Origin: Amyloporia xantha
Taxonomy: Eukaryota > Basidiomycota > Agaricomycetes > Polyporales > Adustoporiaceae
Length of the DNA: 64,000 nucleotides
Direction: 5' to 3'
Assembly: GCA_036971615.1 (NCBI GenBank)
Contig: JAYKKR010000037.1
Coordinates: 62,001 to 126,000, forward strand
Part shown: positions 16,967-29,100 of the stretch, piece after piece
How positions within the stretch are numbered: the first letter of the stretch is position 1
Layout: the number at the start of each line of letters is the position of its first letter
Translations under genes and position numbers: made by a program
The notes under the pieces: generated by a model
The model's input: only the letters and a program-made list of their open reading frames with translations
Told to the model about the DNA's origin: nothing
The model's database searches: none

Positions 16967-17386
16967 AGGACCCCGGCTAATCCCCCAGGAGCCTCGATGC
17001 CTAAAAGTCCGAAAATGGGGGTCGAGGACCCAAAATGTTCGATACAAAATGTCCGAAAAGGGGGTCAAAGGGGCGGCATGTTAGATGCTATTTTGGCCCG
17101 AAAAGACCCCTTCCAGGCTGAGGTCCGATCCGGAAGGGGTCCGAAACGTCCGTTTAGGGGGGTATCGGACGGTATCCCACGTGGATTGCCCGCAAATGGA
17201 CTGAACTTCCGGGCAGTGCCGGCGCCGTAGGCGCCGGGAAATTCGGGCGACGTTCGATCCTTTCTGGGTCCGAAAATCGAACCAAACGCTTGAGGTTCGA
17301 TCTTTTTTGTCCGAATCAGGCAACATCTCTAGGTCCGAAAGTGGGTCTCCAGGGATCGAGGCTCCTGGGGGATTAGCCGGGGTCCT
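16967..17386. mobile_element. hAT-like MITE (420 bp, 32-bp TIRs, 8-bp TSD)
   Basis: A non-autonomous DNA element. Perfect 32-bp terminal inverted repeats lie at 16967-16998 and 17355-17386, beginning AGGACCCCGGCTAATCCCCC. Both ends are flanked by an identical 8-bp duplication, AAGTACTC (16959-16966 and 17387-17394), the length made by hAT transposases. Inside, GTCCGAAA-type motifs recur at about 17007, 17048, 17139, 17269 and 17333, with a shorter match near 17307, several next to G-runs. This resembles the subterminal transposase-binding motifs of hAT elements. It has no coding capacity. The perfect TIRs and TSD suggest a fairly young insertion. Confidence 0.88.
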
Positions 17387-17869
17387 AAGTACTCACGTTG
17401 GAAATTGTGTTGGTCATTCAATCTCTGCATTTCATTTATCCCGCCTTGCGTCTTGCGAAGAATTTCCACCGGCAGGATTTCTCTATTGGTGACTCTCACG
17501 ATCCTATGCAGACTTCCTTCGAAACAAATCCAACTTCTGCAAGCCAGGCTTGTCTCCAGGCTTGCCCCTCTTTCAAATTCGCTGTCTTACCGGGTCGCAT
17601 CGCACGCTGATTGTTTATTGAACGGTGGTCCATATATTGAACAGACGCTGCGTTAATACTATAACGGTATAAAGAACGGCGTGGTAAAAATGCCTTAGCC
17701 TCCAGGACAGAATATCCTGCGCGTCCTCTCGTCGTGATTGTGTGTAATCGGCGAATGTGAGTATGACAGCCACGACGCAGAGAATGGGCGATACAGAAAC
17801 AGAATGGTTTAGGCGCAGCACAGCCTGAGCCAAACTCGAGTCTACGCGCTCGGGCGTCGTCCATTAATA

Positions 17870-18807
17870 TCATTCAAATTGGGGGTGGCCTCGTATTCCG
17901 ATGACACTGCGTTCGAGATCATATCCAATGTCGTATACATTCAGAGAAATGTGATTAACTGCGAAGTCACCAGTCGAAGTCAAAACAGTGCTATACAGTG
18001 CAGCATGGAATAAAGCTATGATAAAGCAGATGCAATTTAAGTAAACGTACGGCGAATGAGGGCCGAAGCCCGTCTCTATGAAGGGGTAAGTCACCCAAGT
18101 AGAGTCAACCTTGCTTGGCGCAACCAATTTTTAATGGCGCCTGTCGGTTGCGATCCCGTCCGTATGACCACACGGACGAAACGCTGCAAATAATTCAATG
18201 ATCATTCATAATGCGATGAATGAAGCTCACGGTAATGAATGCAGGCTCCACCGCGCTCTTTCCCCCCTCCATGCAGGTCTTGGAGTCAGGAGGCATAACC
18301 TTCACCACATCCGTTGACCAAACATCGTCGAGTTCCAACGACGACACATCTCCATCAGGGTCATCATGGTAGCCTTGCTCGACGCGAAGAGGACGCTGCA
18401 AGGAGTGAAGGAAACAGAGTGAGCCTGATGAGTGACCACTTCCCAGTATCTCGGTCGCACCAAGAATACCGATGGCGGAGACTCCATGTCCGGGTCTTGC
18501 TTCCACATATTATCCATAAAGCGCTCCTCCTTCTATGAACAGGAAGCCTCAATTATCTCTGCACACACAGCCAAGCGGCCGCATCGTGAAAGCTCACCAT
18601 GGAATGAAAAATGAAATCATACCGACGCGACACCCTGGGGAACGGGTGGTAACGCTCACAATGCGCCGAGCGATATGCGGGCAGACGCATATCAGAAGCA
18701 TCGTATTGAGACATCGTAGGATAGCTGGCCAGAGTCACCGAGTGGGTAACGACCGCCCAGGTGTGGAGACCAGACGCGAATGCGAGCCCGAACGTCCCGT
18801 TGCTCAA
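17870..18807 (-). CDS. Putative multi-exon gene of unknown function (model uncertain)
   Basis: Not recognised. Several minus-strand pieces read like protein and are bounded by intron signals: 18553-18807 (SNGTFGLAFASG ... YDASDMRLPAYRSAHCERYH), an exon near 18430-18525 (ERFMDNMWKQDPDMESPP ... RPRYWEV), then YHDDPDGDVSSLELDD, then TWVTYPFIETGFGPHS. The last is joined by a clean phase-2 intron to VLTSTGDFAVNHISLNVYDI and a stop at 17870. Two other junctions cannot be joined in frame with ordinary splice sites, so this may be a decayed gene or a wrong model. The 5' end was not found. Confidence 0.3.
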
Positions 18808-21742
18808 ATGGACGCGTCGGCCAGATGAGACAGGACAATTACCGATGTGAGGGGAATGAGAAGAGGGAAGAAAGGTCGGTAGCCAAACGAGATCCCATTA
18901 TATAGGACAAGAAATTTGACGCAGGAGATACACGTAAGGCGAGAACTGCGACTGATTGGGGCCAAACTTAAATCACCCTCTGACTATCCCCGCGTTGTGA
19001 TGGGTCTAGATTTGCTTCCGCGAATGTCCTATTGTGGTTCACTCTCGTCCTCCTCGACCTTTGGTCCGCTCTATCAATTGTGGCCTACATTCAGTACCTT
19101 GAGAATGAAGCACAGTCGTCAGAAGGGATGTGCAGCACGCTCGCATCGACCAGTGGGTATGGTCGCTCGCATTCCGTCCTCGAGCGGGTGTATCTCACAA
19201 AAGGAAGCCCACTCTTTGATCCTTCAGCACTTCATAGTAACCCATACTGGGCAGGAATTATTTCCATGGTGATTGCACACAGACATGGCAAATGAGGCCA
19301 GTGTGCCATGTCTCGTATCCTACCACAAATTGGACGGCATAGGCTACCGCAGTCATCCCGATGTGCATCCCGAACTCATGGTGGATCTAATCACATATCG
19401 CATGTAGCACAATAAACATGATCCAGGAGACCCATCCCAACCAGCGTGCACTGCCGGTGAAGAGGGCACACCGCACCTGCCTGGGTAATCGCCGCCCGTG
19501 TGACCCGCCGTCACGCGTCACGTGTAACAATCGTGACGCGCCCTCATCATCGTGACCCATCAGGCGAGTTTCAATCCCTGCCTTCACAATGAGAGACTCT
19601 ATACTGAAGTGAACATACGGCCGCAAGGATACAACGGCAACAAAGCGCGAGTGTGATCAAGAACCCATTCAAATTGTTCGACATGAAGACAAAACATGAA
19701 GACAAGAACACATCCTACTCACCGAGTTCTGCGTATAAAACTCTCAGTTCGCGCACGACGAACACCGTCAATCCTTTTGTCGCGGCCAAAAATGCACAAC
19801 CATGTTGTACATCACGTACCGTGCCCCAGTCAAATACTTTAGTGATAAGTTGTTCTTCCTTCGACGAGGGTGACCCGTTGCAGATTCCCGCAGCCTTGAA
19901 TCAAAAGCAGGTGTTCAGCAGAACGTCGAAGCAGGAAATTCGCAAAGAAGACCCAATCTGAACTGCAAGAATACGACTGCACATGTAGAAGGTCGTACTC
20001 GCCATCCTCAAGAGCAATCACGTCCAAGAGAACGAATCTCTGGACGACATAGTTCCGGCAGCTTTGAGCACAGTCCTAGTGCCCTAACAACAGTCCGAAC
20101 ACCTTTGAGCTAGGGCGTCGAAAAAGGATGTCCCCGCAAGAGAACCACACAGAAGGGGCCGAAGTGGTCAATGTTATCCAGACTCCCGAGACAGCCACCC
20201 AGCGTACGTGACTTCGGTCAGCAAGAGATAGCCTTCGCAATAATCAAAGAAGCAGACAAGACTCAGAATCCAAAACCAACAGCCTTGCGGATGAGGATAG
20301 GAAGACATCGTGGTTTTTCCAGTGCAGATTCGACGTGGAAGCGGCTGCAAAAACCTTTCGCATGAGCCCGCATCCGGCAACTCAGCGAGAGTGCCGCCCC
20401 TACACGCCACATCACAACTCGACTTCGCTCCCCGCAACCATACGAGGATATATTCTGTCCTATACACAACCAAAGTATCTGCTACCATTCCAACAACCAC
20501 CCTGCAGAACGTCGCAATTGAAGCTGGAATAAAATTACCAGTCTCAGTCTCAGGCAGATCTCCCAATAGATATCCGAAAACCCACCTCACTGTCCATAAT
20601 CTGCGACTGCCAAATGCCCGTCGAACGTTCTGGGCTTCAGATTTGACTCACCCTAAAGCTAATATGCGACTGCTCCGACCCAAAGCGAGGAGAAATAGCA
20701 AGATTCTGATTCCGGGTCATATTGAGAGGATCTCCTCGGTGCTCTCGGCGAAGTGCAGATGGGTCAGGAAGCACGGACAGCGATCTGAAGGAAGGTTTGC
20801 AGAGCTTTTCTCAGTTTATATCGTTTCTTGACTGAGGTACTTAGGTACCCCTTTTCCGTTATTAGCACAGCGTCGAAGTTCTGAATGACATCCGCCGTAA
20901 GGTTGAACTGCCGTGACAAGTCTCCCGTATATTCCGATTTGTTAAGCATTCTTCCAACGCGTTCAGGTGAGTTTCAGGATTGCGTCTCGATTGCATTGTG
21001 TTCAGTTATTGATCTGACATACCCAGCTGTCTGCCTACATTTACTGTGGGGACAGTTGACGTGATTGCAATCGTTGGTGAGCTCGTGTAATCAGTGTCTC
21101 CCAATATTTTACATATTTTACATGAGAAGACTGCTCGTGCGACGACCACAAACTCTTGGACTACGCGTTGATAGCGACGCTCGCTCAATATATGCATTGC
21201 GACCGATGCTCTGTCGTTTTGTTCTTAAAGCAAGCCGAGCATCACGGGTACCTCTTGACCTGTGACGTATCGAGCGGGTCTGGCGTTAGATTACACAGCC
21301 AACTAATTTCGTATTGCGTGAGTCGCCTACTCGCCTTGCACTGCTTCCCAGTGCTTTGAGACTTAACTCTATCACCCTTCTTATCTCTGTTGTTCATGTG
21401 TCTCATCCGCCATTCTTTGGGCACTGTCTTTCCAAGAAAAGGTATCTACTTCGGTCGAAGTGCATTCTTGATTGGAAACCATAGGGGGTTCTTGATCCGA
21501 GCTGTCAACATGGTAGATTATTAGGCAAGTCAGTGTATGATTTGTACAGCCCATTTAATGGCGAGGGAGCGGCCATCTTACACATGTTCTGCGCTGCGCG
21601 TTGGACCATCATTTGTTCTCACCGGCGCCGGAGAACTTCATGGTACAGAGGGCAAACAATCAGCTTCAGCATCGAATGATGAACAATCGAGAGAGCATAA
21701 AAACGCTGAGGCCGGGAGACGTTGGATATCCCGGAACCTATC
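18808..21742. other. Gene-poor stretch with possible membrane-protein remnants
   Basis: No complete gene could be assembled. Minus strand 20440-20590 reads FCRVVVGMVADTLVVYR, resembling a membrane segment common in mushroom multi-pass proteins, and 20174-20300 contains a hydrophobic stretch (FWILSLVCFFDYCEGYLLL). A plus-strand run at 19032-19100 (LVLLDLWSALSIVAYIQYL) is also hydrophobic. None connects into an open model. These may be pieces of an intron-rich or decayed gene; the promoter of the following DUF6534 gene should lie at the right end. Confidence 0.3.
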
Positions 21743-23765
21743 ATGACTGGTATTGATTTGAACCTCAACACCTCGCTGGGTACATTCTTCATTGGAATAC
21801 TCTTCTCGGTCATGTCTGTGTCCGAGCATTCGGGTTTATGGTATGGTATATGGTTAACACTTGAGACCACAGACTCTTTGGCTGTACATGTGGCCAGACG
21901 GCGTTCTACTATTGGCATTATCGCACTGATCGACCCGTGATCAAGGGCTTGGTTCGTCACTTCCCATATGATTTTCATTAACTATCCTGAGTTTGTTCGA
22001 TTCGATCATTTTTCTTTGAAGGTCACCCTACTGCTGTTCGTCTCACTCTCATATTCACGTCGTGTTCAAGTACTAACAATCCGTTAGGCTATTCGATATA
22101 TGCAAGCACATATTGTACACGCAAGTATGTGGAATGAACTGACGATGTTATTTTTACTGATAGTACTTCCAAGATCTTGTGGTACTACTTTGTACAGAAT
22201 CATGCCGACTTTGATCCCCTTCTCCGTTTTACGAGGTGAGAGCCCTAAAACTTGTTGGCCGCCTAGTTGATCATTTCTTATGGTAAAATATATGCACTGT
22301 CGTTGGCGATTGTTGAAAAAGTACACTCGTGGTACGTCTTCGGTTCATTGAATGATATGTACAAGGCACTGAGGCCTTCTCTCGAAAGGCCGCACAAGTC
22401 TTGACGGTAAGCCACATGACATATATTGCGAACATCGTTTGATTTAAGGGAGTAGACATTTACCATCTTATTGGTCCAAACGTATGCGCAATCTTTGTAG
22501 ATCGTTTCTGGGAATGAATCGTGCACAATTTATCCAGGTTCTATATATATACCATCTGGCAACGTGCGTATCTCTCACACGAAATGTATATTGTATTTAT
22601 TTTTTGACGAAGTGACGGGGACTAAACGGTCTCGATCAATACTAACGATCGCTGCTGTACGTGTTACTCGGCACCTGTACAGACTGTTGATGATGAATCT
22701 ATGATTGACTCCTGACTGTGTATAGATGATTCTCTCCTTCACTTCTTTCGGTAACTTATCCCCATCATGATTGTAAGTTTAATGAGAAGCTCACTTGTCC
22801 ACTTTACATAACCAGGTTGCGGGTTTGGTGGGTTCTTTGTCTATCTCTTCATTGTATTCGTCTAATAAATTCTCTTGACTCTCCGGATCAGCTGTTGCTC
22901 ATGAACTGTGAGCTTATTCCTGACCTCTGATACTTCTTCATGCGTTGAAGCATGTCGCGCTGGCAGAGCTATCGCAAACGTTGGATCTCCGCAAGTACGT
23001 TTTCTTTCCTCGCTTCTCTAGCAGATATCCCTTACCCGTGCCTTTTTGAAGGATTTTATTGAGGTCATCTGTGCAATAGTTGCCGACCTTTACATTGCAG
23101 CATCTCTCTGTTTCGTCCTAAACCGTGCGCGCACGGGAATCAGAAGGTTCGTGAATATGTAGCAGATGTATCCGTCAAGTCCATACTTAAGAGGTCTGTC
23201 ATTCAGCACTGAAGGTGTCCTCTCGAAATTAGTGGCATACACTATGCAGCGTACTATCATAATCCTGTAAGCAGATGAATGCGGATGTATCAATTCTAAC
23301 AGCTGATAGTAGGCAAAATTATTCCTTCATTCATGTAGCCTTATGCAACTCGTTTTTCTCACGATGGTGAGGTTCTGCATATCTTCCTTGATGTTTTACT
23401 CATTCATCCGCACAGATGATATATGGTGTCACTGAGCCTAACGGCACAATGGCCCACTTGAGCATGATCCCGCACCTCCCAACTGGAACATGTAGGTATC
23501 CTATCATTTGTATGGCAACAGCAGAAGTACAACTCATTACTCACAGTATACATCAACACGTTTCTCGTCACGTAGGTTTACTTTGCCACAGATTTACACT
23601 GCTTAATTTGGTTGTTATCCGTCTAGTCTCAATGTACGTCGACAAGTGAGAGGAATCCGTGACGTGTATTCCGGATTTACCCTCCCAGGAGAAGACATCT
23701 CTTCCGAAAACGACATACGAAGCTCTGTGCCCATTGACAGGTCTGGTATTCTCAGTTCGATATGA
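21743..23765 (+). CDS. DUF6534-type multi-pass membrane protein
   Basis: Member of a large mushroom-specific family of integral membrane proteins of unknown role. Start MTGIDLNLNTSLGTFFIG (21743) has the family's typical opening. Exon 1 (21743-21813) joins in frame to exon 2 (21873-21951; LFGCTCGQTAFYYWHYR). Further pieces read: FTDSTSKILWYYFVQNHADF (about 22150), DLYIAASLCFVLNRARTG (about 23085; the family's C-terminal region), TEGVLSKLVAYTMQR (about 23210) and VYINTFLV, joined to LNVRRQVRGIRDVYSG. The stop is at 23763-23765. Short exons with many introns are usual for the family. Several middle joins (22235-23080 and 23275-23430) were not resolved, so damage there cannot be excluded. Confidence 0.68.
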
Positions 23766-24326
23766 CGGTGGAGAATGACATCGCGAGGCTTGTTCGCTTG
23801 TGACTGACAGACTCGAGTCCGCACGATCTTCAAGAACAACTCTTCAGCAGGATAAACAGTCGAGACGCATCAGCGGAATAGAACTGGAAAAAGGTGCTGG
23901 CGGCGGTGCTCAAGAAGTAAATCTGTTCCTCAGGTAGTCTATTTGTATGATGTATCCTACATGGTTTGTCACATGTACCGACAAATGCGCAAGGCCGCTT
24001 GTATTTCACAGACAGGGCTGGTGCCAGTGGTAAATACATGAATGCGACGCCAAAGGTCTTTCATACGTACGTGACACAGGCCACTGCCTCCATGAGATCC
24101 GATGGATTGCAGATCTGCAATCGCGAGAGCTCTATCCTTCGCGGACGCCGTCTCCTACGTCTGCCATCGAGACGGTACCGAAGGCAAGTAGAACTCCGTA
24201 GCCGTTATAGAAGAGCCATCCGAGAACTCATGATCAAATTATATTCTCATGCACCTGAGGGGAAATGTAGTGACGAGCTTTAGAGCTTTGCAAGAGGTTG
24301 CTCAGTGGTTGCTCTCCCGAGGCTAT
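23766..24326. other. Intergenic, nothing recognised
   Basis: Lies between the DUF6534 gene and an inverted-repeat element. Open frames here are short and overlapping on both strands with no family resemblance. Confidence 0.4.
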
Positions 24327-24893
24327 TAGGGGTGTTCAGAGTGCCCGATTCTGGACCCGATTCTGAGGCGATTTCAGTAACTGAATCGGAGCGCGATTCT
24401 GCTTCGGATTTAGTCGGGAATCGCAGAATCGGCCAGAATCGCCACTTCTTGCGAACCGCCTCGCGAGGCGGTTCGACGCGCAGAATCGCGATTCTCGGGG
24501 TAAAGGGATCTAAAAGCTTATATCGATTTGTAGTCATATGAATTTGATTACGAATTCAAAATACAAGCAACTTAGTCTGCCTTGACGTGTCATCTTCCTG
24601 CCTCGCATAGTGACCAACCTCTAGCTAATCTTTTGTTTTATTCAACCACTCTTCCTCGTCACGGTTTATGAAACAATGATAGTAGGCGTATATTACAAAA
24701 TAAAGGGCCATTTAGTAAGTCGTAAGTAAAGGGATCCGACAATAGACGCTCTGGTACAAGAATCGTGCAGAACTGCACGTCCAAAATCGACGCGTTCAGA
24801 GCTCTCAGGCGATTCAGACGGGATTCACCGATTTCGCCTCACCCAGAATCGCCTCAGAATCGGGTCCAGAATCGGGCACTCTGAACACCCCTA
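24327..24893. mobile_element. MITE with perfect 47-bp terminal inverted repeats
   Basis: A 567-bp element bounded by perfect 47-bp inverted repeats (24327-24373 and 24847-24893) starting TAGGGGTGTTCAGAGTGCCC, an end of hAT style. GATTCTG/CAGAATC motifs recur inside, near both ends. A perfect 24-bp palindrome (half-site CGAACCGCCTCG) lies at 24451-24474. No exact target duplication flanks it (left GAGGCTAT, right TTTATAGC), so the family assignment is tentative. It has no coding capacity. Confidence 0.8.
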
Positions 24894-24963
24894 TTTATAG
24901 CGCTATTCGATGAATCTGATCGTCATCAGATCTGGATAATCCCACAATTGGCAGGTATTCTTG

Positions 24964-25531
24964 GAGGGGGGGGTCGATTGGTCGGATTCGATTGGCGCGC
25001 GTAGATAGTCGCGCGTCACAACGACGGGCACAAGTCACGTTTACCCTTTTCCAGTCATGCAATTTGTCTTGAAAAACCCTTAGGCCAGCTTATTTTATAT
25101 ACTAATAGGTCTATTTATGGCATTTTAAGTAGGTAAATCAATTGTAGCATACAAATTAAGTAGACAGTGTTGTCTAAATTTGAAGGTTCTTGTAATAAAG
25201 GCAGTGACTTTGAAAGGCTTGTTGTATGAAGCCGCTTAGTCCCAATACTACACCTTATTTCATTCACGCGAACGACGAACGAGGCTTTATTGTGCCTTAC
25301 CCTCCCTCACTGCGCTCGGGTGGTCTCCCTCGGGCGGGCGAACAGTGGCCCTCTTCGCACACCCAGCACCGCCGACATTTTCCATTTATGGAACAAAACC
25401 ATGGCCGGCAGTCTTATCTTGCGAGATTGGGCCAATGGCTGTTATTATTACTCTGGACGCCGTGACTTGTCCGCCGTGACGCGCGACTATCGGCGGGCGC
25501 CAATCGAACCCGACCAATCGACCGTAGACTC
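24964..25531. mobile_element. Mutator-like (MULE-type) non-autonomous element with 10-bp TSD
   Basis: A 568-bp element. Its ends are imperfect inverted repeats of about 70 bp: the left reads GAGGGGGGGGTCGATTGGTC, and the right, reversed, reads GAGTCTACGGTCGATTGGTC. Both continue through matching GTTCGATTGGCG-like and TAGTCGCGCGTCAC segments to ACAAGTCACG. An exact 10-bp direct repeat, GGTATTCTTG, flanks it at 24954-24963 and 25532-25541. Target duplications of 9-10 bp and ends starting with G are typical of Mutator-like elements. No coding capacity. Confidence 0.72.
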
Positions 25532-25556
25532 GGTATTCTTGTTCTCATACTCCTCC

Positions 25557-25895
25557 GCACCTCTACCTCACGTGCACCGAAGCTAATAAGCTTGTCATAC
25601 GGGGGGGGGCTATGCCAAGCTAGTTAGCTTAGATGTCCGTATTAGCCCTCAGTGCGAATAATAGTGCATTAAATGCTAGTTGTCTTATCTATAGAGATAG
25701 TCTGTTATCAGGAGGCCGATATCAACCGTGTAATCAGCCTCGGGGATTCCCGCTCGCCGCCTCCCGCACCTCAGCCACCGTCCCACCAGGTGGCGGCGCT
25801 CACCTGACGTCGGCATCAAGCGCTCGGGCGCGCTCATCGTGGCGCACGATGAGCTCGAGTTCTACCTCAAATTGCAGCGCTTTCGTGCCGCTCTC
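25557..25895 (+). repeat. Left terminal inverted repeat of KDZ element
   Basis: 339 bp beginning GCACCTCTACCTCACGTGCA. It is nearly identical to the reverse complement of 32829-33166. It contains a 9-G run (8 in the other copy) and a hairpin with a 10-bp stem GCTCATCGTG and 3-nt loop (25832-25854), preserved in both copies. The frame opening MSVLALSANN, seen in both repeats, is a by-product of the repeat, not a gene. Confidence 0.9.
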
Positions 25896-26100
25896 CTTTC
25901 TATACTGCGGCCCTTATAGTATTTGTGTATTAAGTATGTATTGTGAGTGAGGAGCTGTAATCCGCGATATTTATTTATAGTTTCGACTCAACACCGCCAC
26001 GTGGGGTCAACGGACGCGTGTGAGCGCTCTCTACCATGCGTTCCTCGCACCCTCAGGCTACTTCATTTCTCGCTGTCTATGTGCCTGCGTCACTCTAGCT

Positions 26101-29100
26101 ATGGGGCGAAAGAAGGGCGTCTCCCGAAAAGTGAAGCTTGCCTCCATCTCATCCTCGACAGCTCACTCCGCGCTCACCCTACAACAGAGGCATCTCCGAC
26201 AAACTGAACTTGCGTCGGAGCGGCACGCTGCTCGAGAGCGCATCCAGAGGGCGACCACTGGGCTATCTTCTAAGTCCATACAGGTACTATCGGAGATACG
26301 AGGGGAAAAGATTGATGACGGTGGCTGGGAGGATGTCGAGATGCAGGACAGGGAGGTTGCTGGAGACGATATGGCATGGGAGACGATACCTGACGATGAA
26401 GAGGCATCTTTTACGCACATGGTGCGCGACATCTTCTCTGCCAGGTGAGTTCAACTGCTCTGTAGCCGTCATCAGCAGCCTCATACTTCGTCTTAGGGGC
26501 CGTATGTACAAGGACACTCGTACATGGCGTCAACGCATAGAACGTGCGGACGCTAATTGGATGCCATTCATTGACAAGGTCGCCGACATATATCTTGGGT
26601 GGCAATACAATACGCAAGGTCCTGCCGACGTTTCAAGCAGCCGCGACACCGCCTATGACTTTACAATCGCAGTAGTCGACATGTACACACTGCAGGCGAC
26701 AGCCCATATTCCGCGCTCCGAGGATATGACAACCATCGAAGCAATCGCTATGCAAGGGTACCTTGGGACGTCACCATTATCTCCGTCACAGGCTGTCTCA
26801 TTCAAGACACTCGAGCTCTTCCGACGTTTGCGTCTGCGCAAGGCGTCGTTCAGTGTAGAAGCCTTTGCGAAAGTCATTTGCGACTTTTATATGGTGAGTA
26901 CATGTTCAGCCCAGGCTTCAACTCGATCCCTTACTGATCTCAGCCTAGCTTCCTTATCAACGCAGGTTCCGTTCAGCCCTCAGCGACACATTCGATGTCT
27001 ACCTCGCCATCCACAGGATAATTGACAAGCGCGTCAGCGCTGTACTCGGATGGAATACTCCCGACTGGCGGGTTCTTAACGCATGTCCCGCATGCTGCTA
27101 CGAGCTGCAGGATGAGCCGGAACTCGTCTTTGGGCGTATGTACTGCATGGACGGTAACAATTCTCTCAAGCGCCTTGCGAGGATAGGCGAGCGCGAGGTG
27201 GCCGATACAAGAGTTTTTGCCGACAGCGACTACTTCCTCTCCCCAGAATACGTTGAGCAATACGCGCATGAGGTGAAGTCGAGACGACCAAAAAGCGAGC
27301 ACAGGGATCGGGCAGAGTCGCATGATCAGGAATCTGCCGAGGAAACCATGGAAGTTGTTGAAGGCGACCCGACAGATGCAACGGAAGACAATCCGACCCT
27401 GCGCGACTGTACAAAGCATTAGAAGGCTGCCGCCGAGGATGCGAAGAAGAAGATGTGGGGAATCTACGAAGAGACGGGCATATTCGCTAGCGCATGCCGT
27501 CACGGATTCATATTATGGCTGACTGATATGATTAGGAGTGGCGAGCTTGCGAAATATCCATTGGCCGTCGCTGCAAAAGCTCTCCAACTGCTTGGACCGA
27601 AGCAGGTGAAGGCGTACGACATAGGATGCCGATTTCAAGATATCATCAGTGAAAGTTCCCTCAGCGAGACGTTCCGTGCCCTCGGCTGCCGTTGTATCGT
27701 AGATGCGTTTCACGGCTACACTCATAGCTGGCTTTGTCAGACCAAGAACCATCCTAGCACGATCACAGGCATGGGACTTGAAGACTTTGCAACACTCGAG
27801 CGCATCTTCAGTGCCTCAAATCAACTCGCTTCGGTCACTCGATATGCAAGCCGTTATCATCGGCATGTCATGATTGACATGTATTTCCGTCAGTGGGACG
27901 AGGACAAGTACCTGAATCTTGGCACTTTTCTGTACAACAATTATCATCAGGCACTCGACATCGTGGAGAAAGACTCAATTATAGTTTCGGAGGCACTGGG
28001 CTCGCTTGGCGTCACTGAAGCGGAGCTGATGGCATGGCAAGTGGAGGAAGCAGACTATTTCGCGACACTCGGAGACGAGCCCGAGTGGGATGTACACGCA
28101 ATGGCATATGTCGAGAAGCTGCAAGAGCTAGCCGATCTCGAGTACGTTTCTCATTATCTAGTTGTATGTGAATCTGAACCATGTTCACAGGTCCCGTCAC
28201 ACTGTGTCCTCGACGCGGTTCCTGATGGCCACACCTGCTGACTATCAGTTCCCTTCCATCCCAGCGTCACGATCTTCCCATCCATCATATGATCAAGATG
28301 TGTCCCGCACCAGGAAGCTGGAGACCGAACGTAAGCATGTCGATGAAATGCGTCGCAAGGTCCTCTCCGAAGTAATCGCTATGGAAGTAAGTATGGGGCT
28401 TGACAGGCGTTGGCAGCCAACATGTCAAGAATACGTCACGACGATGAAGTACATGACCACGCGCACATATCACCGTGCACTCGATAACCTCCAGCGTCTC
28501 GTTGTTCAGCGGCTCTTTGAGCTTCACAGTCTCAACATCTCGCAGACGGCCTATCGTGTTCGTACTCACATGGCGAAGTCTCTCCAGACTCGCTCGAAAG
28601 CCATACGCAGCGCGGTTGATGCATATAATGCTGCTGCTTGCGCTCTCGATCCTCCCCGAGAAACAGTGGACTGGAGCTGAGTAACACATTATACTTTCCT
28701 GGAGCAGTTTCCCTTACTGCGGAACACTCGGAACGATATTCAAGACAAGCCTTGGACGAGGCCTGCCGTACGTGAGACGATGAAGCGGCTCCAACGTGTC
28801 AAGCGCGCTCAGGAGGAAATCATCCGATGCAATATCGAGATTCGACGAGTGCAGACGGCCATTATCAATGAGGACCAGTATCTTCTCGCAGTCGAACGGC
28901 GTCTTGGTGCGCGCGATCCTCTCTTTGGTTGTCTCAATGAGTTCCGGATTCGCCGTCAACATATCAATGCTCACATCCTGCGGCGGATTGTTCAGATACA
29001 TCACCTAGACAGCTTCTCAGGTGTCAGGACTCCGGGAGTTCGTAAAGGTTCTGACGGCTCTGATGAGTCTACTGTAGATACCGAGGCTTACAGTGGCACT

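Noticed and set aside
25633..25950. Frame starting MSVLALSANN, present in both KDZ end repeats (also 33091-32816 on the minus strand)
   Set aside because: It occurs twice only because it lies within the inverted repeat; composition-driven, with no start context or homology.
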